A stretch of 64,000 bases of DNA from Propionibacterium sp. (GCA_012517405.1 JAAYVB010000006.1:62001-126000), one strand, 5' to 3'. Shown: positions 1 through 8,034, counted from the stretch's first letter. The notes: a model not told the origin generated them from the letters alone. Program-made: numbers and translations.

Positions 1-313
1 CGGTGCTGAAAGGGATCAGGACGATGAACAGCAGCTGGAGCACGTTGATCCGCATGAGGTTGCCGTCGATGTAGGCGATGTAGGTGAACAGCCGGACGTG
101 TGCCATCCACAGCAGGCAGAGCAACAGGAAGCTCACCAGGAAAGAGATGAACTGATCGCCCATGCCCAGCAGTCCTGCCAGGAATTCGCCGCTGGTGGTC
201 ACGTTTCCGATGGCGTGCGAGGTCAATTCGAGCACGAGCAATGTCGATGCAATGGCGAAGATGCCGTCGATGAGGGCATCCATCCGACCCGATTCGATGA
301 GTGGGCGCGACAT
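1..313 (-). CDS. TMEM175-family (DUF1211) potassium channel-like protein, partial
   Basis: The minus strand is open from an ATG at 313 through the left edge, giving the first 104 residues; the C-terminus lies outside the window. The N-terminus has the TMEM175 signature, a short charged start followed by a helix reading DALIDGIFAIASTLLVLEL, close to the family pattern FSDGVFAIAxTLLVL. Two further hydrophobic segments follow (around residues 45-70 and 85-104). Bacterial TMEM175 proteins are tetrameric potassium-selective channels of the plasma membrane. The Ser of the usual FSDG is replaced by Ile here (LIDG). It faces away from the M20 amidohydrolase, with about 180 bases between the two starts. 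The family call is good, but ion selectivity cannot be judged from this fragment. Confidence 0.78.
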   Translation of the reverse strand, partial: MSRPLIESGRMDALIDGIFAIASTLLVLELTSHAIGNVTTSGEFLAGLLGMGDQFISFLVSFLLLCLLWMAHVRLFTYIAYIDGNLMRINVLQLLFIVLIPFST

Positions 314-491
314 GGGATCACGCTAACCTACGTCCGTGCAACCAGGAAGCCTGGTGCTACGAGCCGGGGCCTGCCTCGTCCGGCTCGTGGGGATCTCATC
401 TGCTGTCGTCGGAGTATGGACTGACTACCTGCGACGCTGATCCGCCACTAACGTGAGGCGCGCGGCACAATCATCGTTGAAGGGACCCGGG

Positions 492-1709
492 GTGGCCAGG
501 TTGGATCTCGCAGTAGCGAAGCAGAGTATCAAGGCGGAATTGGAGCGCCGCACCGACGATCTGCTCGCCTTGAATCACGCGATTCACGCGGACCCGGAGT
601 TGTCCGGGGAGGAGTTCCGGGCAGCCGAACGCATCGCATTCGTCCTCGACGACGCCGGTTTCGAGGTCGAGGTCGGCGCCTATGGCATGCCAACCGCCAT
701 CGAGGCGCTGTACGGCGACGGCGATCTCACCGTGGTGATCTGCTGCGAGTACGACGCGCTTCCGGGCATCGGTCACGGCTGCGGCCACAATGTGATCGCG
801 GCAGCAGGCTTGGGGGCGGCACTGGCTTTGGCGCCATTGGCCGCGGACGCGGGGTTGCGCATCAAGTTGCTCGGCACTCCCGCCGAAGAACACGGCGGCG
901 GCAAGATCGAGCTGCTGCGAGAAGGCGCCTGGGAAGACGCCGACTTCTCGCTGATGGTGCACGGGATGAGCGGCACGGACATCTCGGCATCCCTCAAGCT
1001 CTACACCGCCGTGGACCGGTTCGACATCATCTTCACCGGCAAGGGCGCGCACGCAGCGAGTGCTCCCTGGGCCGGCATCAACGCCCTGTCAGCCGCCACT
1101 CTTGCCCTGAATGCGATCGGATTCCTGCGCCAGCACATGATGCAGGGCGTCAGCATGAACGCGATCATTTCGCAAGGCGGCACCGCCACTAACATCATCA
1201 GCGAGCAGGCGGTGGTCCAGGTTGAGGTGCGAGCCTTCGAGATCGCCATCTGGCGGGACGTGAAGAAGCGGGTGCTGGCCTGCTTCGAAGGTGCAGCGAT
1301 CGCGACGGGTTGCTCCTGGGAGTACCGAAGGACCGAGTACGCCTATGCTCCCGTCGATCCCGATCCGCAGCTGGCCAAGCTCTGGGACGACAACCTCATC
1401 GCGGGCGGCCGCACCGTGGACCACACGGGTGCTGGCGGTGGCGCATCCACCGACATGGGCAACGTGACCCAGGTGCTGCCGGCCATTCATCCGACGATCG
1501 CATTTCTGGGTGAGACTGCTATCCCCCACACCGCGGAGTTCGCGACCGCAGCGATCACGGCTGCCGCCGACCAAGCGATGCTGGACGGTGCGCAGGGCCT
1601 GGCGGCAACAGTCCTGGACGTCGCGCTGAACCCTGCGCTGCGCAAGCATTATCAGGATCTGAAGGCCGCGCGGCCCGCCGGCGCCACTCAGGTCAGTCTG
1701 GAATCCTGA
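492..1709 (+). CDS. M20-family amidohydrolase (AbgB/M20D-like)
   Basis: A 405-residue zinc-dependent amidohydrolase or dipeptidase of the M20 superfamily. The metal site is visible as YDALPGIGHGCGHN (about residues 87-100), then PAEEHGGGK with the catalytic and metal Glu pair (about 130-138), HGM (about 156), and a C-terminal PHTAEF that supplies the last His. The insert starting GAHAAS is the dimerisation domain. The organisation matches aminobenzoyl-glutamate or N-acyl-amino-acid hydrolases; the substrate is unknown. A longer reading from the GTG at 453 is possible, but the GTG at 492 has GAAGGGA about 7 bases upstream and is preferred. It ends nine bases before the convergent FAD oxidoreductase. 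Confidence 0.82.
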   Translation: MARLDLAVAKQSIKAELERRTDDLLALNHAIHADPELSGEEFRAAERIAFVLDDAGFEVEVGAYGMPTAIEALYGDGDLTVVICCEYDALPGIGHGCGHNVIAAAGLGAALALAPLAADAGLRIKLLGTPAEEHGGGKIELLREGAWEDADFSLMVHGMSGTDISASLKLYTAVDRFDIIFTGKGAHAASAPWAGINALSAATLALNAIGFLRQHMMQGVSMNAIISQGGTATNIISEQAVVQVEVRAFEIAIWRDVKKRVLACFEGAAIATGCSWEYRRTEYAYAPVDPDPQLAKLWDDNLIAGGRTVDHTGAGGGASTDMGNVTQVLPAIHPTIAFLGETAIPHTAEFATAAITAAADQAMLDGAQGLAATVLDVALNPALRKHYQDLKAARPAGATQVSLES

Positions 1710-1717
1710 GCGCCCCA

Positions 1718-3091
1718 TCAGATGGGCAGGCCGGAAGCAAATACACCGGTGGGGTCGTACTGGTGTTTGATGACACGCAGACCCTCCAGAGCCTCGCCGT
1801 AGCCGGGCGAATAGTCGTTCACGCCACCATCCACGAAGGTGAGAGCCAGCGCGTCGGCTCGCCATTGGTCGAGCGCCCTGAGATGCCCGTGCACCAACTG
1901 CCGGGTCGCGATCACTGCTGCCGGGTCCATGACCATGGCGATCGTGTGCAGCAGGTATTCGCCCTGCAGCGAGCCCACCGCGCCCGCATTGTGCGGGCGC
2001 CGCGTCAGCTCACCGCCGAGGTGACGAAGCTCGGCCACGAACAACCCCTGATCTCCGGCGACCGCGAGGAAGGCATCGACGGCTTCGTCCGGCAGCTCGG
2101 CAAGCACCGAATGGGCCGAAGCCGCCGGTGTCGGGTCGGGTGGATCCATGTGCACCTCGAGCAAGCCCGCCGCGGGAATGCGCGCGAACATGTCCACTTC
2201 GGGTTGGAGAGCACGCAGTGGCCCCAACAACGCTGCCGCCTCGGCGTCGGTCTCCAAGATCGCGCCGTCGACGGCCACCACCGATCGTCCGCTCAGGAAG
2301 GGTGGTAGTTCGGGGAGCGGCGGAATATGCAGCACCCGCAGTGTCGTCGTCACGCTGTTCGGAACCGTCTTCGTCCACTGCGCCCACGCCCGAGTAACCT
2401 CGGCGGCGTGGGAGGCGTCCCAGATCATGAATCCGGCGAAGACATCCGCGTATGGCAGCAGGTCGATGACCAGCGAGACGACGATGCCGAATGCTCCTGA
2501 TCCACCGCGCAGAGCCCAGAAGAGATCCGGATGCTCATCAGCGCTCGCCCGCAGCAATGCCCCGTCGGCGGTGACCAGCTGCACTTCCCGGACGGCACCG
2601 ACCGCCAAGCCATGGGCGCGTGCGTAGAACGACACGCCGCCCCTCAGCGCGTAGCCGGCGACCGAGACGTTTCCGGCACTCCCGTGCAGTGCCGTCAGTC
2701 CGTACGGTGCCGTCGCGGCGATCACGTCGTTCCAGACGGAACCTCCCAGCACCCGCGCTGTACGGCCGACCGGGTCGACCGTCACACCGCGCAGACCCGC
2801 CAGGACGACCAGGACGGTATCCGACAGATCGGTCTCGGCCAATGCGGAGGCCGCGTGCCCGGTGGACTGCGGAGCGATGCGCAAGCCGGCAGCGGCAGCC
2901 GCGCGGACGACGTCGACGACGTCTTCGGCGGTGACCGGCCGCGCCACGGCATAGGGACGCTGATCGGCGGCGAGGTTCCAGGGCATGCGGGCTGCGTCGT
3001 AGCCCGGATCAGCGGCCAGGATGATGCGGTCTCCCAGCGCGTGGCGAAGGTCGTCGGCCCGGCTGTCGACTGTCGTGTCCTGCACGGTCAT
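1718..3091 (-). CDS. FAD-binding oxidoreductase, berberine-bridge-enzyme type
   Basis: A 457-residue flavoprotein of the PCMH/VAO family: an FAD-binding N-terminal half (about residues 40-215) with the TGHAAS loop whose His79 corresponds to the histidine that anchors FAD, a central substrate domain, and a C-terminal BBE motif (NDYSPGYG, then HQYDPTGVF). The second anchoring Cys of bicovalent members is absent; the loop reads SAGNVSVAG, so FAD is probably attached once at most. Such enzymes oxidise sugars, alcohols or secondary metabolites using oxygen; the substrate here is unknown. The ATG at 3091 is preceded by AAGGAG at 8 bases. It is transcribed divergently from the LuxR-type regulator at 3248, which is the likely local controller. 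Confidence 0.85.
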   Translation of the reverse strand: MTVQDTTVDSRADDLRHALGDRIILAADPGYDAARMPWNLAADQRPYAVARPVTAEDVVDVVRAAAAAGLRIAPQSTGHAASALAETDLSDTVLVVLAGLRGVTVDPVGRTARVLGGSVWNDVIAATAPYGLTALHGSAGNVSVAGYALRGGVSFYARAHGLAVGAVREVQLVTADGALLRASADEHPDLFWALRGGSGAFGIVVSLVIDLLPYADVFAGFMIWDASHAAEVTRAWAQWTKTVPNSVTTTLRVLHIPPLPELPPFLSGRSVVAVDGAILETDAEAAALLGPLRALQPEVDMFARIPAAGLLEVHMDPPDPTPAASAHSVLAELPDEAVDAFLAVAGDQGLFVAELRHLGGELTRRPHNAGAVGSLQGEYLLHTIAMVMDPAAVIATRQLVHGHLRALDQWRADALALTFVDGGVNDYSPGYGEALEGLRVIKHQYDPTGVFASGLPI

Positions 3092-3114
3092 GAGGTGTTC
3101 TCCTTGTCTCGTCA

Positions 3115-3131
3115 AGTGCTGGACCAGCACT
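3115..3131. promoter_or_regulatory. perfect 17-bp palindrome before the FAD oxidoreductase
   Basis: AGTGCTGG and CCAGCACT are perfect inverted repeats around a single A. The site lies just upstream of the ribosome binding site of the minus-strand oxidoreductase (ATG at 3091), in the 156-base divergent gap shared with the LuxR-type gene. This is a good place for an operator; the binding protein is not known. Confidence 0.5.
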
Positions 3132-3195
3132 GTTTGACTCAACTGTGCGGTGCCGGCTCCGCGGACAACATCCCAGTCAGCAGGGGTTTTTGCAG

Positions 3196-3213
3196 ATCCC
3201 AGATTCCTGGGAT
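3196..3213. promoter_or_regulatory. 18-bp inverted repeat before the LuxR-type gene
   Basis: ATCCCAG and CTGGGAT are perfect 7-base arms around ATTC. The repeat ends 34 bases before the ATG at 3248. Together with the 17-bp palindrome at 3115 it puts one dyad in front of each divergent gene. An operator for the LuxR-type protein is the simplest reading, but a promoter-proximal hairpin is possible. Confidence 0.45.
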
Positions 3214-3247
3214 GGGATAACGGCCCGCTTCGGACGCACACTGAGAT

Positions 3248-4363
3248 ATGGCCTCGATCAGGGCACTGGGTCGTGCGCGCAGCGATATCGATGTGGTTTC
3301 GCGCGCCGGATTGCCGTTGCACGCGTTCATGACGGAGGCGTCCGCATCGCTGGGATCGGTCGTGCCCTTCGTTGCGGGCTGCGTGTCCACCCTTGATCCC
3401 CAGACCGCCATGGTCTCGGGAACGGTGAAACTGGAGGCGTTGAGCGGCAGAAACGATGCGGACGTCGCGTGGGCCCGCATCGAGTATGGCGAGGACGACC
3501 CGACGGCGATGCAGGCGCTGCTGTTGTCCGGGCGGACCGCGATCGGCGTGAGTCAGGAGACCGAAGGCCTGGTCGAGCGGTCCGTCCGGATGGCGCAGCT
3601 GCTTATCCCCTATTTCGGGTTTTACGACGAGGCGCGGGTTGTCTTCACCGATCGAGCGGGAGCGTGGGGTTGCCTCGCGATCTTCCGTGGCAGCGACGAC
3701 CGGGCCTTCTCGCACGACGAACTCGACTTCTTGGCATCGGTGGCGCCGGCGTTCACCCGCGGCATCCGCACCGGTCTGCTTGCCCAGCCGAGCCCGCGGA
3801 CGCAACCGGTCGACATGGGGCCGGCAGTGGTCATCGTCGACGCGAACGACCGGATCGTGCAAAGCAGCGAACGGGCACGACAGCTGTATGAGCGGATGGC
3901 GGCCCTGCCCGGATGGGCCGACCCCCTGCACATGGTGCAGGCGCTGGTCAGTGGGGCACGGCGCCAGGCCCGGGGTGAAACTGACCAGCAACCCCGCATC
4001 CGAATGCGGACGATCGACGGCGTCTGGGTGGTTCTGCATGCCGCTCTGCTGAGCGGGGACGCAGACCGGGCCGGCGAGGTGATCGTGACGATCGACGAAG
4101 CACGTCCCCAAGAAATCGCGGATATCGTCGCGGGTGCCTTCGCACTCACTAGCCGTGAATCCGAGGTGATGGCCTTGGTGCTGCGCGGGGCGGACACGAA
4201 GCAGATGGCGGATGCGCTGCACGTCTCCGCATACACGGTGCAAGATCACCTGAAGTCCATTTTTGACAAGAGCGGTGTGACGAGCCGGCGTGAACTGGTC
4301 GCCCGGGTCTACTTCGATCATCATCTGCCCCGGCTCGAGTCCGGCCTCGATATCCGTGCCTGA
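3248..4363 (+). CDS. LuxR-family transcriptional regulator
   Basis: A 371-residue regulator. Only the C-terminal 65 residues are clearly assignable: a LuxR/NarL helix-turn-helix starting FALTSRESEVMALVLRG, continuing with KQMADALHVSAYTVQDHLKSIF and a final basic helix (TSRRELVARV). The N-terminal 290 residues have no receiver-domain aspartate pattern; around residues 115-185 they look like a GAF-type sensor fold (YFGFYDEARVVFTDRAG, WGCLAIFRG), so a small ligand rather than phosphorylation is likely. It is divergent from the FAD oxidoreductase, with two palindromes between. Regulation of that gene is inference from position. Confidence 0.8.
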   Translation: MASIRALGRARSDIDVVSRAGLPLHAFMTEASASLGSVVPFVAGCVSTLDPQTAMVSGTVKLEALSGRNDADVAWARIEYGEDDPTAMQALLLSGRTAIGVSQETEGLVERSVRMAQLLIPYFGFYDEARVVFTDRAGAWGCLAIFRGSDDRAFSHDELDFLASVAPAFTRGIRTGLLAQPSPRTQPVDMGPAVVIVDANDRIVQSSERARQLYERMAALPGWADPLHMVQALVSGARRQARGETDQQPRIRMRTIDGVWVVLHAALLSGDADRAGEVIVTIDEARPQEIADIVAGAFALTSRESEVMALVLRGADTKQMADALHVSAYTVQDHLKSIFDKSGVTSRRELVARVYFDHHLPRLESGLDIRA

Positions 4364-4444
4364 TGGGCCGGGCCGCTGGGTCCGCTTGGCGGGGCCGACG
4401 CGCCTGATCGACGCTGTCCCAGGTGGCTGGTCCCCGAAAGCAGA

Positions 4445-4484
4445 GAACCGCTCCGACCGGCAAACAACCTGGTCAGAGCGGTTC
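4445..4484 (-). terminator. hairpin downstream of the minus-strand tRNA operon
   Basis: Arms of 14 bases at 4445-4458 and 4471-4484 pair fully when transcribed from the minus strand (one G-U pair) around a 12-base loop; from the plus strand there is one C-A mismatch. There is no clear U-tract on either side, which is common in high-GC actinobacteria. It sits between the LuxR-type gene and the convergent tRNA-Val and may serve both. Confidence 0.55.
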
Positions 4485-4495
4485 ATCACTACTGG

Positions 4496-4567
4496 TGGGC
4501 GATACTGGGTTTGAACCAGTGACCTCTTCCGTGTCAAGGAAGCGCGCTACCACTGCGCCAACCGCCC
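4496..4567 (-). tRNA. tRNA-Val (GAC)
   Basis: A complete 72-base cloverleaf can be drawn: acceptor arm GGGCGGT pairing with ATCGCCC, D arm, anticodon arm CTTCC/GGAAG holding the loop TTGACAC (anticodon GAC) and a T arm with loop TTCAAAC. The discriminator base is A and CCA is not encoded. It is the last of three minus-strand tRNA genes and closely resembles tRNA-Val (CAC) on the opposite strand at 5060. Confidence 0.95.
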
Positions 4568-4587
4568 ATATGGAGTTGTCCTACTCG

Positions 4588-4658
4588 AGGTGGGTACCGG
4601 ATTTGAACCGGTGTACACGGATTTGCAGTCCGTTGCCTCGCCTCTCGGCCAACCCACC
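4588..4658 (-). tRNA. tRNA-Cys (GCA)
   Basis: A 71-base cloverleaf with acceptor GGTGGGT/ACCCACC, anticodon stem CGGAC/ATCCG region with GCA anticodon, and T loop TTCAAAT. The discriminator base is U, the Cys identity base. CCA is not encoded. It lies between tRNA-Gly and tRNA-Val on the same strand, probably in one transcript. Confidence 0.95.
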
Positions 4659-4709
4659 ACGCGAGAGCCGGTCCCGTGAGAGCCGTGGCCTTCCGTGAGA
4701 CCCTCTCCG

Positions 4710-4782
4710 AGCGGACGACGGGATTCGAACCCGCGACCCTCACCTTGGCAAGGTGATGCTCTACCAACTGAGCCACGTCCGC
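4710..4782 (-). tRNA. tRNA-Gly (GCC)
   Basis: A 73-base cloverleaf: acceptor GCGGACG/CGTCCGC, D arm GCTC/GAGC, anticodon stem TCACC/GGTGA with loop TTGCCAA (anticodon GCC), T loop TTCGAAT and discriminator U. CCA is not encoded. It is the first gene of the three-tRNA minus-strand cluster. Confidence 0.95.
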
Positions 4783-5059
4783 ATATTCTGTTTCTCGCAT
4801 CGTCTCGAGACTGTCTCTGCCTCGTTCAGGCGCATGGAAAACCATAGCCCACTCCCCCGTGCGATGCAAAACAAGTAGCCGCACGGCTTTTGGCGGTCGG
4901 TCTGCTGGCGGGGACGACGCCAACCAGCAGCTACCATTTCCGCACACGCGAGACCCGCCGCGACCCACGAGCGGCGATTGGCGCGCCCTCCAGGCCGAGA
5001 ATTGCCGGACCCGCGAATTGGCGTACCCGCCGCGGTTGAGATAAGGTAGGCGTCCGCAG

Positions 5060-5131
5060 GGGCGATTGGCGCAGTGGTAGCGCGCTTCGTTCACACCGAA
5101 GAGGTCACTGGTTCGAACCCAGTATCGCCCA
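5060..5131 (+). tRNA. tRNA-Val (CAC)
   Basis: A 72-base cloverleaf: acceptor GGGCGAT/ATCGCCC, anticodon stem CTTCG/CGAAG with loop TTCACAC (anticodon CAC), T loop TTCGAAC and discriminator A. It differs from tRNA-Val (GAC) at 4496 at only a handful of positions, mainly in the anticodon arm, and the two form an inverted pair about 490 bases apart. A strong hairpin terminator follows. Confidence 0.95.
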
Positions 5132-5142
5132 CCCTATTTAAA

Positions 5143-5193
5143 GGCCGTTTGACTAGGTGATAAACCTAGATCGAGCGGCCGAAACCTTTTCCC
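5143..5193 (+). terminator. intrinsic terminator of tRNA-Val (CAC)
   Basis: A long stem begins GGCCG at 5143 and ends CGGCC at 5180. The inner arms CTAGGT and ACCTAG close a GATAA loop, giving about 16 pairs with one bulged A and some G-U pairs. A CCTTTT run follows at 5185-5190. The position, 12 bases after the tRNA, supports termination. Confidence 0.75.
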
Positions 5194-5244
5194 GTGCAGC
5201 CTTCATGCAAGATGGGTTCTAGCGGCGCCGCATCTGCTGGCCTA

Positions 5245-5440
5245 CCGACATCTCCATCGTGTGCCGGTGAGTACGCGCCGCCTGATCGCCGGCATAGCTC
5301 CTTGCCGTGCAGTCCACGCACCGCAAAGCGGTTCACTTCTGCTGCCGCGACGCGAGCAGACTCACTGGCGGCGAGTGGGTGATGGACATCCCACAGGAAG
5401 GCCGGAAACCGAAAGATCTTCTGCCCAGACCCACACCCTC
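5245..5440 (+). promoter_or_regulatory. possible cobalamin riboswitch, divergent from consensus
   Basis: The leader of the CbiX-type gene holds, in the right order, elements that resemble the cobalamin riboswitch: GCCGGTGAGT (5262 region), CCGCAA (5321-5326), CACTGG (5363-5368), a GTGGG/CCCAC hairpin, GGAAGGC (5396-5402), CCGAAAG (5409 region) and GCCCAGACCC (5423-5432) near the place of the B12 box. The first GGGAA element is not recognisable and the B12 box is imperfect. Position before a sirohydrochlorin or cobalt chelatase gene supports the call. From 5440 to 5602 only a short GTCTCA/TGAGAC hairpin (5486-5502) is seen. Confidence 0.5.
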
Positions 5441-5601
5441 AATCGATGAGTCAGTGGCAACCCCGGCAGTTTTTATTGCCATGCCGTCTCAAATAATGAG
5501 ACTCAATTTGCCTTGAGGATGTCTCACGTCGCATCTTGTAGCTACGTGACGCGGCAAGGGCGCCGGGCCTTCAGCAGATGATGAGGAAGGGCAGGTAGCT
5601 G

Positions 5602-6402
5602 ATGAGCGCTCCGGCGTTAGTTCTCCTTGCGCAGGGCACGACAGATTCTCGCGTCGAACAGGTGTATCACACCCTGCGCCACGAGCTGCAATCACAGCGG
5701 CCAACCATTTCCATCCACCTCGCGTTCGCCGACAGCTGCCCCCCAACGGGCCCGCAGGTGATCGGGGCTCTCGCGAACCGGGGGGTCGACGAGGTCGTTC
5801 TCGTCCCGCTCGATCTGTCCCGGGTGTGCGGTCCGACCGACACGATGGCCGGTGTACTGACCGCCGTCCGGCACCACCGCCCAGACGTGAAATCTGCCAT
5901 GGCAAGGCCTATCGGCCCGGCCATCGAGCTGCTCAATGTGCTCGACCTGCGGCTGCGCAATGCGCTCTCGACGGTGCACGCCACCGAGCTCGACGGACTG
6001 GTACTGCTCACTCCCACCTGGGGCGACACCCGTGGTGCCGGCCTGATCGCACGTCGTGCTCGTCAGTGGGCAACCCACCACAAGCTACCGGTCCTGGTGG
6101 CGCACAGTGACGGCTCAGGCCCGGATGTGGCTGCCGCGATCGCCAGCCTGCGCCACATCGGGCGACGTAACATCGCGGTCGGCTCGTTGTTCATCTCCCC
6201 CACCGAGTTGTACCGGCAGCAGGCCGAACTCGCGCTCGCTTCGGGCGCGCTCGCTGTCAGTGCTCCGCTGGGTGCCGATCCCCTGCTCGGCGAGCTGGCG
6301 ATGGCTCGCTACTCATTCGCCGCGATGGAACTGCTGGACGACGTGACCATGTCGCAGACCGACGAGGCCGACCTCGAAGCCTCGGCCAGCCAGGCCCTCT
6401 GA
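5602..6402 (+). CDS. CbiX/SirB-type sirohydrochlorin (cobalto)chelatase
   Basis: A 266-residue chelatase-like protein with two CbiX domains. The first repeat begins ALVLLAQGTTDSRVEQV, where a Gln replaces the usual catalytic His of the LLxHGS motif; the second half carries LDGLVLLTPTWGDTRGAG and VLVAHSDGSG, which retains a His-Ser pair. The family inserts cobalt or iron into sirohydrochlorin during cobalamin or siroheme synthesis. Length fits the two-domain actinobacterial form. The ATG at 5602 has GGAAGGGCAGG upstream. A possible cobalamin riboswitch in the leader links it to B12 synthesis or cobalt use. The altered first motif leaves catalytic competence open. Confidence 0.75.
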   Translation: MSAPALVLLAQGTTDSRVEQVYHTLRHELQSQRPTISIHLAFADSCPPTGPQVIGALANRGVDEVVLVPLDLSRVCGPTDTMAGVLTAVRHHRPDVKSAMARPIGPAIELLNVLDLRLRNALSTVHATELDGLVLLTPTWGDTRGAGLIARRARQWATHHKLPVLVAHSDGSGPDVAAAIASLRHIGRRNIAVGSLFISPTELYRQQAELALASGALAVSAPLGADPLLGELAMARYSFAAMELLDDVTMSQTDEADLEASASQAL

Positions 6403-6413
6403 CCGCTCCGGGA

Positions 6414-7496
6414 TCAGCCGGATCCCTCGGTGGGCGGTGACGAGTACTCGCTGTCTTCCCGCTTCTGCCTGCTCGGCTGCACCCGCGGCGGTTCGCCCGG
6501 CATCTTCGGGTATTCGGGCGGATAGGGCATGTCCGTCAGGCCCTGTTCCAGCCCCAGTTCGTAGAGCCGAAGCGCCGGATCGATGCTTTGGGGTTTGGAC
6601 GCGTACAGCGGGGCCCAGACGTCGCCATGCTCGCGGTAACGCTGCGGCATGGTGACCACGGTGAAATCGTCCGGGCGCACATCCGGCAGTTCGTCCCAGG
6701 TCAGCGGCGCCGACACACTGGCCTGGGGCACCGGACGCACCGAATACGGACTGGCCATCAACCGGTCACGCGCCATCTGGTTGAAGTCGACGAAGATGCG
6801 CTGACCGCGTAGCTCCTTCCACCACTCCACCGTGACCTTCTCCGGCATCCGGTGAGCGAGTTCGCGACCGATCGCTATCACGGCATGCCGCGCGACCACG
6901 AAGGGCACGGGCTCGATCATGCAGAAGACGTGAACCCCGCGTCCGCCGCTCGTCTTCGGGTAGCTCTCCAATCCCAATTCACCCATCACCTGGCGCAACT
7001 CGAGCGCGGCTCCGACGGCGTCCCCGAAATCGGTGCCCGGTTGCGGATCCAGGTCTATCCGCAACTGGTCGACCAGGTCGACCCTGGGGGCAGTCACAGG
7101 CCACGGATGGAAGCGCAACGTGCCAAGGTTCACCGCCCAGACGATGGTGGCCAGATTCGATGGGGTGATCGCGGTTGCGGTACGACCCGACGGAAACGTG
7201 ATCTCGGCCACATCCACCCAGTCGGGACGCTTCTCGGGAGCCCGCTTCTGGTAGAAGGCATCGCCCTTGCCATCAGCACGGGTGGTCAGCTTCATGCCCT
7301 CGCGGACTCCACCGGGCCAGCGTTCGAGCGTGGTCGGACGCCGTCGCAGCCCCGCAAGGAACCCGTCCCCCACACTCATCGCGTAGTTCGCCAGATCGAG
7401 CTTGCTGATACCCAGGTCCTCGAAGTAGATCTTGTCGGGGCTGGATAACCGCACCTCGATCCCCTGTACGTCCAGCTGCATCGCAGGTGTCGCCAT
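6414..7496 (-). CDS. stand-alone LigD-type DNA polymerase/primase domain (PolDom)
   Basis: A 360-residue archaeo-eukaryotic primase-fold polymerase of the kind found in LigD. The catalytic block is visible as DQLRIDLDPQPG (the DxD pair, about residue 147), followed by YPKTSGGRGVHVF, a family signature, and RIFVDFNQMARDRLM containing the third acidic residue. No ligase or phosphoesterase domain is attached, so it is a separate PolDom protein, as in many actinobacteria. Known relatives extend DNA ends and insert ribonucleotides in non-homologous end joining with Ku and a ligase; neither partner is in the window. It ends 11 bases after the convergent CbiX gene. The C-terminal 30 residues are low complexity. 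Confidence 0.88.
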   Translation of the reverse strand: MATPAMQLDVQGIEVRLSSPDKIYFEDLGISKLDLANYAMSVGDGFLAGLRRRPTTLERWPGGVREGMKLTTRADGKGDAFYQKRAPEKRPDWVDVAEITFPSGRTATAITPSNLATIVWAVNLGTLRFHPWPVTAPRVDLVDQLRIDLDPQPGTDFGDAVGAALELRQVMGELGLESYPKTSGGRGVHVFCMIEPVPFVVARHAVIAIGRELAHRMPEKVTVEWWKELRGQRIFVDFNQMARDRLMASPYSVRPVPQASVSAPLTWDELPDVRPDDFTVVTMPQRYREHGDVWAPLYASKPQSIDPALRLYELGLEQGLTDMPYPPEYPKMPGEPPRVQPSRQKREDSEYSSPPTEGSG

Positions 7497-7578
7497 GGAT
7501 CCAGCCTATGAGGTGCCGGGGCACGGTTGAGGATTGAAGCAGCTGGTTACGCTGGAGACTGCCCGAGAGGAGCCGACC

Positions 7579-8034
7579 GTGAACCGTTCACTGCCAGGAG
7601 ATGGCGTCTTCAGGCTTACCGATGACCAATGGCGGGTCAAGCTGAATCCCAAGGAGTTCCACGTCCTGCGCGAGGCCGGCACCGAGGCGCCGTTCATCGG
7701 CGAATACACCAATCTTGAAGCCGAGGGTACTTACCGCTGCCGAGCCTGCGGCGCTGAACTCTTCCGCTCGACCACCAAATTCGGTTCGCACTGCGGCTGG
7801 CCGAGCTTCTTCTCTCCCCTCGCTGAGGACCGCGTCCGCTATATCGAGGACCGCTCGATGCCCGGGCGGCCGCGGGTCGAGGTGCGCTGCGCCAACTGCG
7901 ATTCGCATCTGGGACATGTCTTCGAGGGCGAAGGCTACGACACTCCCACCGATCTGCGCTACTGTATCAACTCGATCAGCCTGACTTTCGAGCCCGCCGA
8001 TGATCCCGAACCGGGTGCGCGGACTGGTGCCTAG
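7579..8034 (+). CDS. msrB: peptide-methionine (R)-S-oxide reductase MsrB
   Basis: A 151-residue methionine-R-sulfoxide reductase that repairs oxidised proteins in the cytoplasm. Two CxxC pairs (CRACG and CANCD) bind structural zinc, the GWPSF motif contacts the substrate, and Cys129 in RYCINSISL is the catalytic cysteine. The GTG at 7579 is chosen because GAGAGGAG lies about 7 bases upstream; a TTG at 7534 would add 15 residues without family support. It lies apart from any MsrA. Confidence 0.93.
   Translation: MNRSLPGDGVFRLTDDQWRVKLNPKEFHVLREAGTEAPFIGEYTNLEAEGTYRCRACGAELFRSTTKFGSHCGWPSFFSPLAEDRVRYIEDRSMPGRPRVEVRCANCDSHLGHVFEGEGYDTPTDLRYCINSISLTFEPADDPEPGARTGA

Noticed and set aside
321-330. 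Iron-regulator (IdeR/DtxR) half site GCTAACCTA
   Set aside because: Only a half site without a symmetric partner is seen.
98-424. Plus-strand open frame over the left edge
   Set aside because: It is antisense to the TMEM175-type gene and has no family features or good start.
1763-2308. Long plus-strand frames within the FAD oxidoreductase
   Set aside because: They lie antisense to a well-supported gene and show the His/Arg-rich composition of shadow frames in GC-rich DNA.
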